From assembly GCA_963728925.1 (NCBI GenBank), contig CAVSMB010000015.1, positions 1-64,000 of the forward strand: a stretch of DNA of 64,000 nt. Reading direction: 5' to 3'. The translations under genes and the position numbers were made by a program. Source of the stretch: JBBPZA01 sp963728925 (GTDB lineage Bacteria; Actinomycetota; Thermoleophilia; Solirubrobacterales; Solirubrobacteraceae). Numbering within the stretch: the stretch's first letter is position 1; each line of letters starts with the position of its first letter. Shown piece by piece: positions 28,479-36,432 of this stretch. Under the pieces are notes generated by a model. The model ran no database searches. It was not told the origin of the DNA and saw only the letters and a list, made by a program, of their open reading frames with translations.

Positions 28479-29051
28479 CTACGCCGCGCCGGCGGGCGCG
28501 AGCACGCCGCCCACCGGCTCGCTGTCGGCCGGCCGTACCACCACGATCTCACCCGCGACCACGCGAAGCAGCCACGCGATGTCGTCGGAGCCGAAGCCGT
28601 CGCCCCCGCCCGAGTCGGCCGGAACCACGAGACGGTCGTAGCGCTCGGTCTCGAGCAGCTGGCGAGTCGCATGGCGGACCGAGCGCCCACGCTCGATGCG
28701 CGCTTCCACCGACACGCCGACTCCGGCGGCGCGGTGCTCGACGGCCTCGAGCAGGGGCAGCGCGACAGCGCACTCGGCCGGCAACGCCGAGCCGAGCGGC
28801 AGTCGGCGCGGCACGACCGCGAGATAGGCCGGCACGAGCACTGCTCCCTCGACACGGCTGATCCGCAGGGCGGCGTCCAGCGCCGAGGTGGAGAGCGCCT
28901 GGCCGAGGAACGGGAAGAGGATGCGCCGTCGCGCGGCGGCGAGCGGGGCGTCGCGGTGGCGCTGCCGTCGCCGGCGGACCCCGCCGATGACGAGAACGGC
29001 GACGAGGACCCCCGTCATCGCCAGCAGGGCCAGGACGAGTGCGGCGGTCAC
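28479..29051 (-). CDS. Membrane-anchored universal-stress-like protein
   Basis: 190 residues from GTG 29051, overlapping the stop of the KdpD-module gene (GTGA). An N-terminal transmembrane helix (ALVLALLAMTGVLVAVLVIGGV) is followed by a basic stretch and a UspA-like fold (RRILFPFLGQALSTSALDAALRISRVEGAVLVPAYL, RYDRLVVPADSGG, GEIVVVRPA). The end ATP-binding glycine motif is weak. Its coupling to the KdpD sensor module suggests a joint role in potassium or stress sensing; this is inference. Confidence 0.65.
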   Translation of the reverse strand: MTAALVLALLAMTGVLVAVLVIGGVRRRRQRHRDAPLAAARRRILFPFLGQALSTSALDAALRISRVEGAVLVPAYLAVVPRRLPLGSALPAECAVALPLLEAVEHRAAGVGVSVEARIERGRSVRHATRQLLETERYDRLVVPADSGGGDGFGSDDIAWLLRVVAGEIVVVRPADSEPVGGVLAPAGAA

Positions 29052-30178
29052 GAGTCGGCCTCCTCACGGGTGGTCCGGTCGGCGACGATGCGCAGGTCTA
29101 TCCCAGGCAGCTCGCGCAGCAGGCGGAAGGGCAGCGCGGGGGTCATCAGTCGCCGCAGCGGCCCGCGCGGCGAAGGGGTGCCCATCAGGACGTAGGTCGT
29201 CCCGCGTTCGCCCGCGATGCGCCGGACGACGTCGGCGACGTCGTCGCCGCGCTCGACAAGCAGGTGGGCGCCGAGCACCGACGCGAGGCGGCGCAGCGCC
29301 TCGAGCTGCTCGCGCTCCTGCTCGCTGACGCGCTCGCCTGACACCCAGAGGAGGTCCAGCTCGGCCCCGAGGCGCTGGGCCGAACGCCACGCGCGGCGCA
29401 CGACCCTCTGCGAGCGCGGCCGCGGGGTGACGAGCGCGAGCAGCCGCTCGCCGACCGCACGCGAGGACGCGTCGCGGACCTTCTCGCGAGCCGGGTCGGG
29501 CTCACGGGAGGGGACCGTCTCACGCACCAGGCGCTTGGCTTCGACATCCTGGGCGACCTGGCGCAACGCGACCTCGCGCAGCGCGGCGAGGTTTTCGATC
29601 CGGAAGAAGTTGTTGAGGGCCGATCCGATCCGCGCCTCACCGGCGTAGACCTTGCCGGCCCGGACGCGGTCGAGCAGCGCTTCCGGGGTGATGTCGATGA
29701 TCACGACCTCGTCGGCGCGGGCGAGCGCCGAGTCCGGGACGGTCTCGCGCACGCGCACGCCGGTCAGCTCCGCGATCTGGTCGTTCAGGCTCTCGAGGTG
29801 TTGGACGTTCACGGTGGAGTAGACGTCGACGGCCCCGGCGAGCAGGTCCTCGATGTCCTCGTAGCGCTTGTGGTGCTCCATTCCGGGCGCGTTGGTGTGG
29901 GCGAGCTCATCGACCAGCGCGAGCTCGGGCGCGCGTCGCAAGACGCCGTCGACGTCGAGCTCCTCGAGGGTCGTGTTGCGGTAGACGATCCGCCGGCGCG
30001 CGAGACGCTCGAGGCCCTCTGCCTGGGCGATGGTCGCCGCCCGCCCGTGGGCCTCGAGCAAGCCGATGACCACGTCGCGGCCTGCCTCGGCCTCGGCGTG
30101 GCCCTCCTGCAGCATCCGGAACGTCTTGCCCACGCCCGCGGCCATGCCAAGGAAGATCTTGTACCGCCCGCGTTCCAG
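29048..30178 (-). CDS. KdpD-type sensor module (N-terminal KdpD plus USP domain), second copy
   Basis: Contains the KdpD N-terminal domain: Walker A-like GMAAGVGKTFRMLQEGH, ALVDELAHTNAPGMEHHKRYEDIEDLL and STVNVQHLESLNDQIAELTG, then a universal-stress domain ending DLRIVADRTT. It has no transmembrane helices, dimerisation helix or kinase domain. The first ATG (30145) lies inside the conserved strand YKIFLGMAAGVGKT, so translation must begin earlier. Only CTG 30178 is available after the in-frame TGA at 30182, so the true start is uncertain. It lies downstream of kdpB and a paralogue-family gene and overlaps the next gene. Confidence 0.75.
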   Translation of the reverse strand: MERGRYKIFLGMAAGVGKTFRMLQEGHAEAEAGRDVVIGLLEAHGRAATIAQAEGLERLARRRIVYRNTTLEELDVDGVLRRAPELALVDELAHTNAPGMEHHKRYEDIEDLLAGAVDVYSTVNVQHLESLNDQIAELTGVRVRETVPDSALARADEVVIIDITPEALLDRVRAGKVYAGEARIGSALNNFFRIENLAALREVALRQVAQDVEAKRLVRETVPSREPDPAREKVRDASSRAVGERLLALVTPRPRSQRVVRRAWRSAQRLGAELDLLWVSGERVSEQEREQLEALRRLASVLGAHLLVERGDDVADVVRRIAGERGTTYVLMGTPSPRGPLRRLMTPALPFRLLRELPGIDLRIVADRTTREEADS

Positions 30179-30181
30179 GAT

Positions 30182-30655
30182 TCAGTGGCGGTAGTCCAGG
30201 GCGTGCAAGGCGGCCCGCGTCGCCGACTCGAGGCTTCCAGGCGGGCACTTACCGTACAGCGGGCCGAGGCCGTCGCGCAGCAGGCAGGCCGTCATCGCCA
30301 CACCGCGGACCTTGGCTCGTGGCCCGGTCAGGGCCTGCGCCAGGGCCTCGATCGCGTCGCGGGCGCGGCGAACCTCGATGCGGTTGACGGGCACCGCTGC
30401 CGTGAGCGCATACCGCGGGTCCTCGGCGTTGCGGACGATCTGCCGCAGCGCCCGCGCGAGCCGTGCACGCTCCCTCGGCCGCATCAGGCGATCGCCGGAC
30501 CTGGCGAGGTCGGCGCGCTCGATGGGGTCGGCGCCGGCCGCCAGCTCCTCTTCCAGCGCGGCGGCGCGGACCCGGACCCGCAGCCCCAGTCTGAGCCGCC
30601 GCGAGAGCGGCCGCGACTTCGACGGTGCGCGCCGGAGAAGCAGCCCGGTCGTCAC
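30182..30655 (-). CDS. Conserved kdp-associated protein of unknown function, copy B
   Basis: 157 residues whose GTG overlaps the kdpB stop (GTGA), so it is part of the kdp operon. It is paralogous to the product of 35297-35767. Shared features are RRLRLGLRVRVRAAALEEELAAGADP, an AEDPR motif, AVPVNRIEVRRAR and a C-terminal GVAMTACLLRDGLGPLY...ALHALD. It is mostly helical and basic at the N-terminus with no membrane segment. No known domain was recognised. Bracketing of the transporter genes by two copies points to a Kdp-related job. Confidence 0.7.
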   Translation of the reverse strand: MTTGLLLRRAPSKSRPLSRRLRLGLRVRVRAAALEEELAAGADPIERADLARSGDRLMRPRERARLARALRQIVRNAEDPRYALTAAVPVNRIEVRRARDAIEALAQALTGPRAKVRGVAMTACLLRDGLGPLYGKCPPGSLESATRAALHALDYRH

Positions 30656-32712
30656 GCGCCGAGCAGGTTGTGGATGATGAGGTCGACCAGCTTGATCCCG
30701 ATGAACGGGGTGATCAGGCCTCCGAGCCCGTAGATCAGCAGGTTGCGGCGCAGCAGTGCGTTCGCCCCGATCGGCCGGTAGCGCACCCCGCGTAGGGCCA
30801 GCGGAATGAGCAAGGGGATCAGCAGCGCGTTGAAGATGATCGCCGAGATGATCGCCGACTCCGGCGTGCCCAGGTTCATGAGGTTGAGCTTGTCCAGCGG
30901 CCCGTCGCCGCCGCCCACCGCGTAGGTCGCCGCGAAGATCGCCGGGAGGATCGCGAAGTACTTGGCCACGTCGTTGGCGATCGAGAACGTGGTCAGGGCG
31001 CCGCGGGTGATGAGCAGCTGCTTGCCGACCTCGACGATCTCGATGAGCTTCGTCGGATTGGAGTCGAGGTCGACCATGTTCCCGGCCTCGCGGGCGGCCT
31101 GGGTGCCGGTGTTCATCGTCACGCCGACGTCGGCCTGGGCGAGCGCGGGCGCGTCGTTGGTGCCGTCGCCCGTCATGGCGACCATGCGCCCGCTGTCCTG
31201 CTCCCCGCGGATGAGATCGAGCTTGCGCTCCGGGGTCGCCTCGGCGAGGAAGTCGTCGACGCCGGACTCCTCGGCGATCTTCGCGGCGGTCAGCCGGTTG
31301 TCGCCGGTGACCATCACGGTGCGGATGCCCATCGCGCGGAGCTGGTCGAAGCGTTCGTGCATGCCCTCCTTGACCACGTCCTTGAGCTCGATGACGCCTA
31401 GCACCTGGGTGTCCCTGGCCACGGCGAGCGGGGTCCCGCCGGCGCGCGCGATGCGGGTGATCTCGGCGTCGAGCTCCGGTGGCGCCTGCCCGCCGTCGTC
31501 CGCGACCCAGCGGATGACCGCGTCACCGGCGCCCTTGCGCAGGCGCGTGCCGTCGTAGTCGATGCCGCTCATGCGGGTCTCGGCCGTGAAGGGCACGAAG
31601 GTGGCCTTGTGGGGCGCGAGCTCGCGCTCGCGGATGCCGTACTGCTTGGCGAGCACGACGATCGAGCGACCCTCGGGCGTCTCGTCGGCGAGCGAGGAGA
31701 TCTGCGCGACCTCGGCCAGCTCGGTCTCGCTGACGCCGGGCATGGGCACGAAGGCGGCCGCCTGACGGTTGCCCAGGGTGATCGTGCCGGTCTTGTCGAG
31801 GAGCAGGACGTCGACGTCGCCCGAGGCCTCGACCGCGCGACCGGACAGGGCGAGGACGTTGCGGCGCACGAGCCGGTCCATGCCGGCGATGCCGATGGCC
31901 GACAGCAGCGCGCCGATCGTCGTCGGGATGAGCGCGACGAGCAGCGCGATGAGCGTCGCCACGGAGGCCGGCGTGCTCGCGAACTCGGCGTAGGGCCGCA
32001 GCGTCACGACGACCGCGAGGAAGATGATGGTGAGCCCGGCGAGCAGGATGTTCAGCGCGATCTCGTTCGGGGTCTTGCGTCGCGCCGCCCCCTCCACGAG
32101 GCCGATCATGCGGTCGAGGAAGCTCTGCCCCGGCTCCTGGGTGATCTCGACGACGATCCGATCGGAGAGCACGCGCGTGCCGCCGGTCACGGCGCTGCGG
32201 TCTCCGCCGGCCTCGCGGATGACCGGGGCCGATTCGCCGGTGATGGCGGACTCGTCGACCGAGGCAATCCCCTCGATCACCGTCCCGTCTCCCGGGATCA
32301 CCTCGCCCGCCTCGACGATCACGACGTCGCCGCGCGCGAGCTCGGAGGCCGGGCGCTCACCACCGTCAGCGAGACGCGCGACGGTGTCCGACCGCATCGC
32401 GCGCAGCGCGTCGGCCTGGGCGCGCCCGCGGCCCTCCGCGAGCGCCTCGGCGAGGTTGGCGAAGACGACCGTCAGCCACAGCCAGAAGGCGACCGTGAAG
32501 GTGAACCACGCGGGCTCGTTGCCGCCGCCCAGCGGTGACCCGCCGAAGAGCTGGATCAGCCAGCCGACGGTCGTGATGAGCGCGCCGATCTCGACGACGA
32601 ACATCACCGGGTTGTGCCATTGGTGCCGCGGGTCGACCTTGACCAGGCTGGCGATCGTCGCCGACCGCAACAGACGGGCGTCGAAGGCGCGTTGTTCGGG
32701 GCGGTCGGTCAT
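30652..32712 (-). CDS. kdpB: KdpB, potassium-transporting P-type ATPase subunit
   Basis: 686 residues from ATG 32712, the normal length. P-type ATPase signatures: the actuator motif AITGESAPVI, the phosphorylation site DKTGT with Asp at residue 306, and the hinge MVTGDNRLTAAKIAEESGVDDFLAEATPE...AMTGDGTNDAPALAQADVG. It hydrolyses ATP to drive potassium import through KdpA in the cytoplasmic membrane. The gene overlaps kdpC by ATGA. Its position after kdpC rather than before it is unusual. The much longer open frame upstream of ATG 32712 is a shadow of kdpC. Confidence 0.97.
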   Translation of the reverse strand: MTDRPEQRAFDARLLRSATIASLVKVDPRHQWHNPVMFVVEIGALITTVGWLIQLFGGSPLGGGNEPAWFTFTVAFWLWLTVVFANLAEALAEGRGRAQADALRAMRSDTVARLADGGERPASELARGDVVIVEAGEVIPGDGTVIEGIASVDESAITGESAPVIREAGGDRSAVTGGTRVLSDRIVVEITQEPGQSFLDRMIGLVEGAARRKTPNEIALNILLAGLTIIFLAVVVTLRPYAEFASTPASVATLIALLVALIPTTIGALLSAIGIAGMDRLVRRNVLALSGRAVEASGDVDVLLLDKTGTITLGNRQAAAFVPMPGVSETELAEVAQISSLADETPEGRSIVVLAKQYGIRERELAPHKATFVPFTAETRMSGIDYDGTRLRKGAGDAVIRWVADDGGQAPPELDAEITRIARAGGTPLAVARDTQVLGVIELKDVVKEGMHERFDQLRAMGIRTVMVTGDNRLTAAKIAEESGVDDFLAEATPERKLDLIRGEQDSGRMVAMTGDGTNDAPALAQADVGVTMNTGTQAAREAGNMVDLDSNPTKLIEIVEVGKQLLITRGALTTFSIANDVAKYFAILPAIFAATYAVGGGDGPLDKLNLMNLGTPESAIISAIIFNALLIPLLIPLALRGVRYRPIGANALLRRNLLIYGLGGLITPFIGIKLVDLIIHNLLGA

Positions 32713-33359
32713 CGTGGGGACTCCGAGGCGACGGCGAGGTTGAGCTCGAGGACGTTCACACCGGGCTGGCCGAGGATCCCGAGCGAGCGGTTGTCGGTGT
32801 TGTCGTCGATGAGGGTGCGGACACGAGCCAGCGGAATCCGCCGTACGCGGGCGACCCGCGGCGCCTGGATCCGCGCGTTGCGAATCGAGATGTGCGGGTC
32901 GACGCTCGAGGCCGAGGTCTGCACGGCGTCGGCCGGGATGTCCGCGCGCGTCAGGCCGGGGTTGAACGGCCGCTCGAGGGCGAGGTAGGCGATGGCGTTG
33001 GCGGCGATCGCGTCGCGCGTGTCCTTCTGGTTGGGCCCGGCGTTGGAGAACGCGGTCCCGGCGGCGTTGTAGCTCGTCGACGACGGGCGACTCTGGAACC
33101 ACCGCGGATCGGCGACCAGCACAGGGTTGCCGTCGGCGTCGAGCTTGGGCTTGCCCGCGCGGTCGAGCACCGGCCTGCGGAAGTCCTGGCCGATGATCCG
33201 CGAGCCGACGAGCTTGCCGTCGCGCTCGATGCGGCTGCCGTCGGCCGCGTGCGGGAAGACGACCTGGCTTATGCCGGTCACGACCAACGGGTAGGCCACG
33301 CCCAGCGCCACGGTCAGGACGACGACGGCGATGAGGGAGGTGACGATGTCCTTGCGCAT
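32709..33359 (-). CDS. kdpC: KdpC, potassium-transporting ATPase subunit C
   Basis: 216 residues: one N-terminal transmembrane helix (IVTSLIAVVVLTVALGVAYPLVVTGISQ), then VGSRIIGQDF and the conserved YFQSRPS-like segment WFQSRPSSTSYNAAGTAFSNAGPNQ. At the C-terminus are ADAVQTSASSVDPHISIRNA and ILGQPGVNVLELNLAV. It stabilises the KdpFABC complex and assists ATP binding. It starts two bases after the kdpA stop and overlaps the kdpB start. Confidence 0.96.
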   Translation of the reverse strand: MRKDIVTSLIAVVVLTVALGVAYPLVVTGISQVVFPHAADGSRIERDGKLVGSRIIGQDFRRPVLDRAGKPKLDADGNPVLVADPRWFQSRPSSTSYNAAGTAFSNAGPNQKDTRDAIAANAIAYLALERPFNPGLTRADIPADAVQTSASSVDPHISIRNARIQAPRVARVRRIPLARVRTLIDDNTDNRSLGILGQPGVNVLELNLAVASESPR

Positions 33360-33361
33360 GG

Positions 33362-35095
33362 TCAGAAGAGCCTGTCGGTGAGGGACTGGACGACCGGCCC
33401 GAGGAGGAGGGCGGGGACAAAGGTGAGCAGCGCGACGAGGAGGATCGCCCCGATGAGCAGGATCACGAAGGTCGGGGTGTCCGTCCGCATCGTGCCGGGG
33501 CCGGCCGGGCTGACGCGCTTGCTCGCGAGCGCGCCGGCGGCGGCCAGGACGGCGAGCAGCGGTAGGAAGCGCGCAACGAGCATCACGCCGCCACCCAGCA
33601 GGTCGGCGAAGGTCACGCCGGTGGCGCCGGCGTTGCCGGGGGCGTTGGGCTGGATGAACCCGGTATAGCCGGCGAAGGCCGAGCCGTTGTTGTTGGCCTG
33701 CGAGGTGTAGGCGTAGAGCGCCTCGGAGAAGCCCTGCGGGCCGGAGGCGAACTGCGATTCCCGCCCGGCCTTCGTCGCGACGGCCAGGGCCGACGAGATC
33801 AGGACGATCATCGGCGTGGTCAGCAGCCCGATGGCGACGAGCTTCACCTCCCGCGCCCCGATCTTCTTCCCGAGGTACTCGGGCGTGCGACCCACCATCA
33901 GGCCGGCGAGGAACACCGCCAGCAGGACGAACAGCAGCATCGAGTACAGCCCCGACCCGACCCCGCCGAAGATGACCTCGCCGGTCATCATGTTGGACAT
34001 CGGGACCGCGCCCCCGAGGCCGCTGAGCGACTCCATCGCGCCGTTCACCGCACCGCACGAGGTGACGGTGGTGACTGTCGCCCACAGGGCAGTGGCGCCC
34101 GTCCCGGTGCGGACGTCCTTGCCCTCGAGGTTCGCGCCCGCGATGTGGGCGAGGTGCTGGGCCGGCGTCGAGCCCGACTCGGCGAGCGACACGACGACGA
34201 CGCCGACGACGAGCATCGCGAGCATCGCGCTGAAGATCGCCCACCCCTGCCGGCGGCTTCCAACCATGCGGCCGAAGGTCGCGGTCAGGCCGGCGGGGAT
34301 GCACAGGATGAGCACCAGCTCGACGAAGTTCGTCAGCCCAGACGGGTTCTCGAAGGGCATCGAGGAGTTCACGTTGAAGAACCCGCCGCCGTTGGTCCCG
34401 AGCTCCTTGATGGCCTCCTGCGAGGCGACGGGCCCGAGGGCGAGCGTCTGCTCACCGCCGGCGATCGTGTTGAAGGTGACGTAGTGGGCGAGCGTCTGCA
34501 GCGTTCCCTGCGAGACGAGGAACAGCGCCGCGACGATCGAGATCGGCAGCAGGATGTAGAGCGTCGTGCGGACGAGATCGGCCCAGAAGTTGCCGAGCTC
34601 GCGTCCCGAGCGCCCCGCGATCCCGCGGATCAGCGCGATGGCGACGGCCATGCCCACGGCCGCCGAGACGAAGTTCTGCACGGTCAGGCCGGCCATCTGC
34701 ACGAAGTAGGAGAGCGTCGTCTCGCCGCCGTAGTACTGCCAGTTCGTGTTGGTGACGAACGAGGACGCGGTGTTGAACGACACGTTCCACGGCGCCGCCC
34801 CGAAGCCCTCGCCGTTCAGCGGCAGCGAGTTCTGCAGGCGCAGGACCAGGTAGAGCACCAGCCACGACGCGAGGCTGAAGAACAGCACTGAGCGCGCGTA
34901 GGCCTTCCAGTCCTGGCCACGATCGGCGTCGGTCCGCAGCACGCGGTAGGTCAGGCGCTCGACCGGCCCGAGCACGCGCGCGAGCAGGATCGGTTGGCCC
35001 TGGTAGACGCGCGCCATGTACCCGCCGAGCAGCGGCGTGATCGCGATCAGCACCGCGATGAACAGCGCGAACTGGACCCACGCAGCGGCGTTCAC
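33362..35095 (-). CDS. kdpA: KdpA, potassium-translocating channel-like subunit
   Basis: 577 residues, about ten to twelve membrane helices, starting MNAAAWVQFALFIAVLIAITPLLGGYMARV. The four selectivity-filter loops are visible: SFVTNTNWQYYGGE, KELGTNGGGFFNVNSSMPFENP, TSCGAVNGAM and SQANNNGSAFAGY. It is the potassium-binding, pore-forming subunit. It lies 25 bases downstream of kdpF in one leftward operon. Confidence 0.97.
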   Translation of the reverse strand: MNAAAWVQFALFIAVLIAITPLLGGYMARVYQGQPILLARVLGPVERLTYRVLRTDADRGQDWKAYARSVLFFSLASWLVLYLVLRLQNSLPLNGEGFGAAPWNVSFNTASSFVTNTNWQYYGGETTLSYFVQMAGLTVQNFVSAAVGMAVAIALIRGIAGRSGRELGNFWADLVRTTLYILLPISIVAALFLVSQGTLQTLAHYVTFNTIAGGEQTLALGPVASQEAIKELGTNGGGFFNVNSSMPFENPSGLTNFVELVLILCIPAGLTATFGRMVGSRRQGWAIFSAMLAMLVVGVVVVSLAESGSTPAQHLAHIAGANLEGKDVRTGTGATALWATVTTVTSCGAVNGAMESLSGLGGAVPMSNMMTGEVIFGGVGSGLYSMLLFVLLAVFLAGLMVGRTPEYLGKKIGAREVKLVAIGLLTTPMIVLISSALAVATKAGRESQFASGPQGFSEALYAYTSQANNNGSAFAGYTGFIQPNAPGNAGATGVTFADLLGGGVMLVARFLPLLAVLAAAGALASKRVSPAGPGTMRTDTPTFVILLIGAILLVALLTFVPALLLGPVVQSLTDRLF

Positions 35096-35120
35096 AGCTT
35101 CTCCCCGGGCAGTGGCGCCG

Positions 35121-35210
35121 TCACAGCCGCTCGCCTCGCAGCAGCGCGTAGACGAGGTAGCCGAACAAGGCGACGGAGATCAGGAGGGCAACGAGCTCCG
35201 CAGTGCTCAT
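35121..35210 (-). CDS. kdpF: KdpF, small accessory subunit
   Basis: 29 residues, MSTAELVALLISVALFGYLVYALLRGERL in two halves around a single transmembrane helix. Size, sequence (the YLVYALLRGE end) and position directly before kdpA identify KdpF, the lipid-like stabilising subunit. The ATG overlaps the stop of the preceding small gene (ATGA). Confidence 0.88.
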   Translation of the reverse strand: MSTAELVALLISVALFGYLVYALLRGERL

Positions 35211-35287
35211 ACGCGCTCCAGGCCCTCGATGAGGGCGAGCAGCGCGGCGAAGATCACCACGGCGAGCAGGATGGAGATGACGTCCAC
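35207..35287 (-). CDS. 26-residue membrane peptide upstream of kdpF
   Basis: Starts at GTG 35287 with GAGGAG seven bases upstream and ends in ATGA overlap with kdpF. It reads VDVISILLAVVIFAALLALI, then EGLERV: one hydrophobic helix with an acidic/basic end. Very small helices of this kind precede kdpF in a number of actinobacteria. Translation coupling and the ribosome-binding site support it as a real gene; its role is unknown. Confidence 0.7.
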   Translation of the reverse strand: MDVISILLAVVIFAALLALIEGLERV

Positions 35288-35296
35288 GAGGGCTCC

Positions 35297-35767
35297 TCAG
35301 TCCAGGGCGTGGGTGCCGGCGCGCGCGAGGTCCCAGAGGGCGTCGGGCTCGGCCGGGACGAACAGGGGCGACTCGGGGTCGCGCAGGAGCGTGGCGGCGA
35401 TGGCCACGCCGCGGGCGCGGACGTGGCCGGGGCGTGTCAGCGCGGCGGCGAAGTCGACGAGCGCGGGTCGCGCGAAGCGGATCCCGCGCCGGTTGAGCGG
35501 CGCGGCGGAGCTGATCGGCCGCCGGGGCTCCTCGGCGGCGTCGAGGACGTTGCGAAGCGCGGCGGCGTAGCCCCGACGCACCGGCGTGGACTCGAGCTGC
35601 GCGGCGCGCAGCTCGAGGTCGGCGCCGCCCGCGGGATCGGCGCCGTCGGCCAGAGCACGGTCGAGCTCGGCACGCCGCCACAGCACTTTGAGGCGCAGAC
35701 GGCGCGCGCTGCGCGCCGAGCGTCCCGCCTGCTGGACACCGGGGAGGGCGAGGGCGGAGGACATCAT
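35297..35767 (-). CDS. Conserved kdp-associated protein of unknown function, copy A
   Basis: 156 residues from ATG 35767, which has AGGAG six bases upstream; the ATG at 35791 lacks such a site. It shares with copy B (30182-30655) the blocks RRLRLKVLWRRAELDRALADGADP, AEEPRRPISSAAPLNRRGIRFARPAL and GVAIAATLLRDPESPLF...THALD. It is the first gene of the leftward kdp operon. No domain was recognised; the protein is soluble and helix-rich. Confidence 0.7.
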   Translation of the reverse strand: MMSSALALPGVQQAGRSARSARRLRLKVLWRRAELDRALADGADPAGGADLELRAAQLESTPVRRGYAAALRNVLDAAEEPRRPISSAAPLNRRGIRFARPALVDFAAALTRPGHVRARGVAIAATLLRDPESPLFVPAEPDALWDLARAGTHALD

Positions 35768-35949
35768 GGGCTCCTGAACGCTTCGGGTCATGGCTGCACG
35801 TTCAGCATCGCCTCGCGATGTGAAGGCGCCGTCGAGATGGGCCGCTCCGGTGTCAAGATCGCGTCAAGGCACGGATGCACGCGCACAACGAAGACGCGGA
35901 GGTACGCATGACAGTCGGCAAGGCGGAGGCCCAGTCGCCTGACCGGGCA

Positions 35950-36239
35950 TCAACGTCGGGGTTCAGCGGAAGGACCGCCTGAGCGCGCAGGAGCACGTAC
36001 AGCGCCAGGAACCCGGCCGCGCTGAACACCACGATCGAGCGCGCGTACGCCTTCCACTCCTGCTCTTCGGTGGGATCCGCGCCGATCGCGCGCACCAACC
36101 GGTGCTCGAGACGGCCAAAGCGCCGCTGACCCCAGGACGCGCCGCGAAACACCGCCGAGAGATAGCCGCCGAGGGGGGCGACGAGCGCCGTCAGGACCGC
36201 CAGCAACAGCGCGATCTGCAGCCACCCCGCCGCGGTCAT
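35950..36239 (-). pseudogene. Truncated second kdpA (N-terminal piece)
   Basis: From ATG 36239 the sequence MTAAGWLQIALLLAVLTALVAPLGGYLSAVF, then RLVRAIGADPTEEQEWKAYARSIVVFSAAGFLALYVLLRAQAVLPLNPD, matches the first about 97 residues of KdpA, including the EQEWKAYA block (GQDWKAYA in the intact gene). Similarity stops near 35950; the frame runs on to 35853 without resemblance. It is the stump of a second kdp operon, with the regulator genes divergent from it. Confidence 0.85.
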
Positions 36240-36348
36240 CGTGCTGTGCCCTCAGGGTCAGCCGTCCAGCCAGGCGGCGGGTGCGATCGGCGGCTGACGA
36301 CGATCATCGGCACCGAGGCGGACGCTACGGCGCCGGTGTGCCGTCGAG

Positions 36349-36381
36349 ATCAAGAATCCCGCCCGACGCATCAAGATCCCG
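36349..36381 (+). promoter_or_regulatory. Direct-repeat operator candidate upstream of the Kdp regulator genes
   Basis: ATCAAGAATCCCG (36349-36361) and ATCAAGATCCCG (36370-36381) are direct repeats 21 bases apart, two helical turns, as expected for an OmpR-family dimer. A related TCAAGATCGCG lies at 35853 in front of the kdpF operon. They sit about 40 bases upstream of a TAGGCT -10 element (36421-36426), which is itself only seven bases from the GTG start, consistent with a leaderless transcript. Binding by KdpE is inference. Confidence 0.45.
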
Positions 36382-36432
36382 TGCAGATCGCCCGCTTCGT
36401 GCCGCGCCCGCGGGGCGGACTAGGCTTGTGCC

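Noticed and set aside
28346..28855. N-terminal extension of the propeller protein
   Set aside because: Signal peptide at MNVALG fixes the start; the upstream part mirrors the stress-protein gene.
30652..33420. A 922-residue reading of kdpB
   Set aside because: Sequence before ATG 32712 is an out-of-frame reading of kdpC; the family start and length fit 32712.
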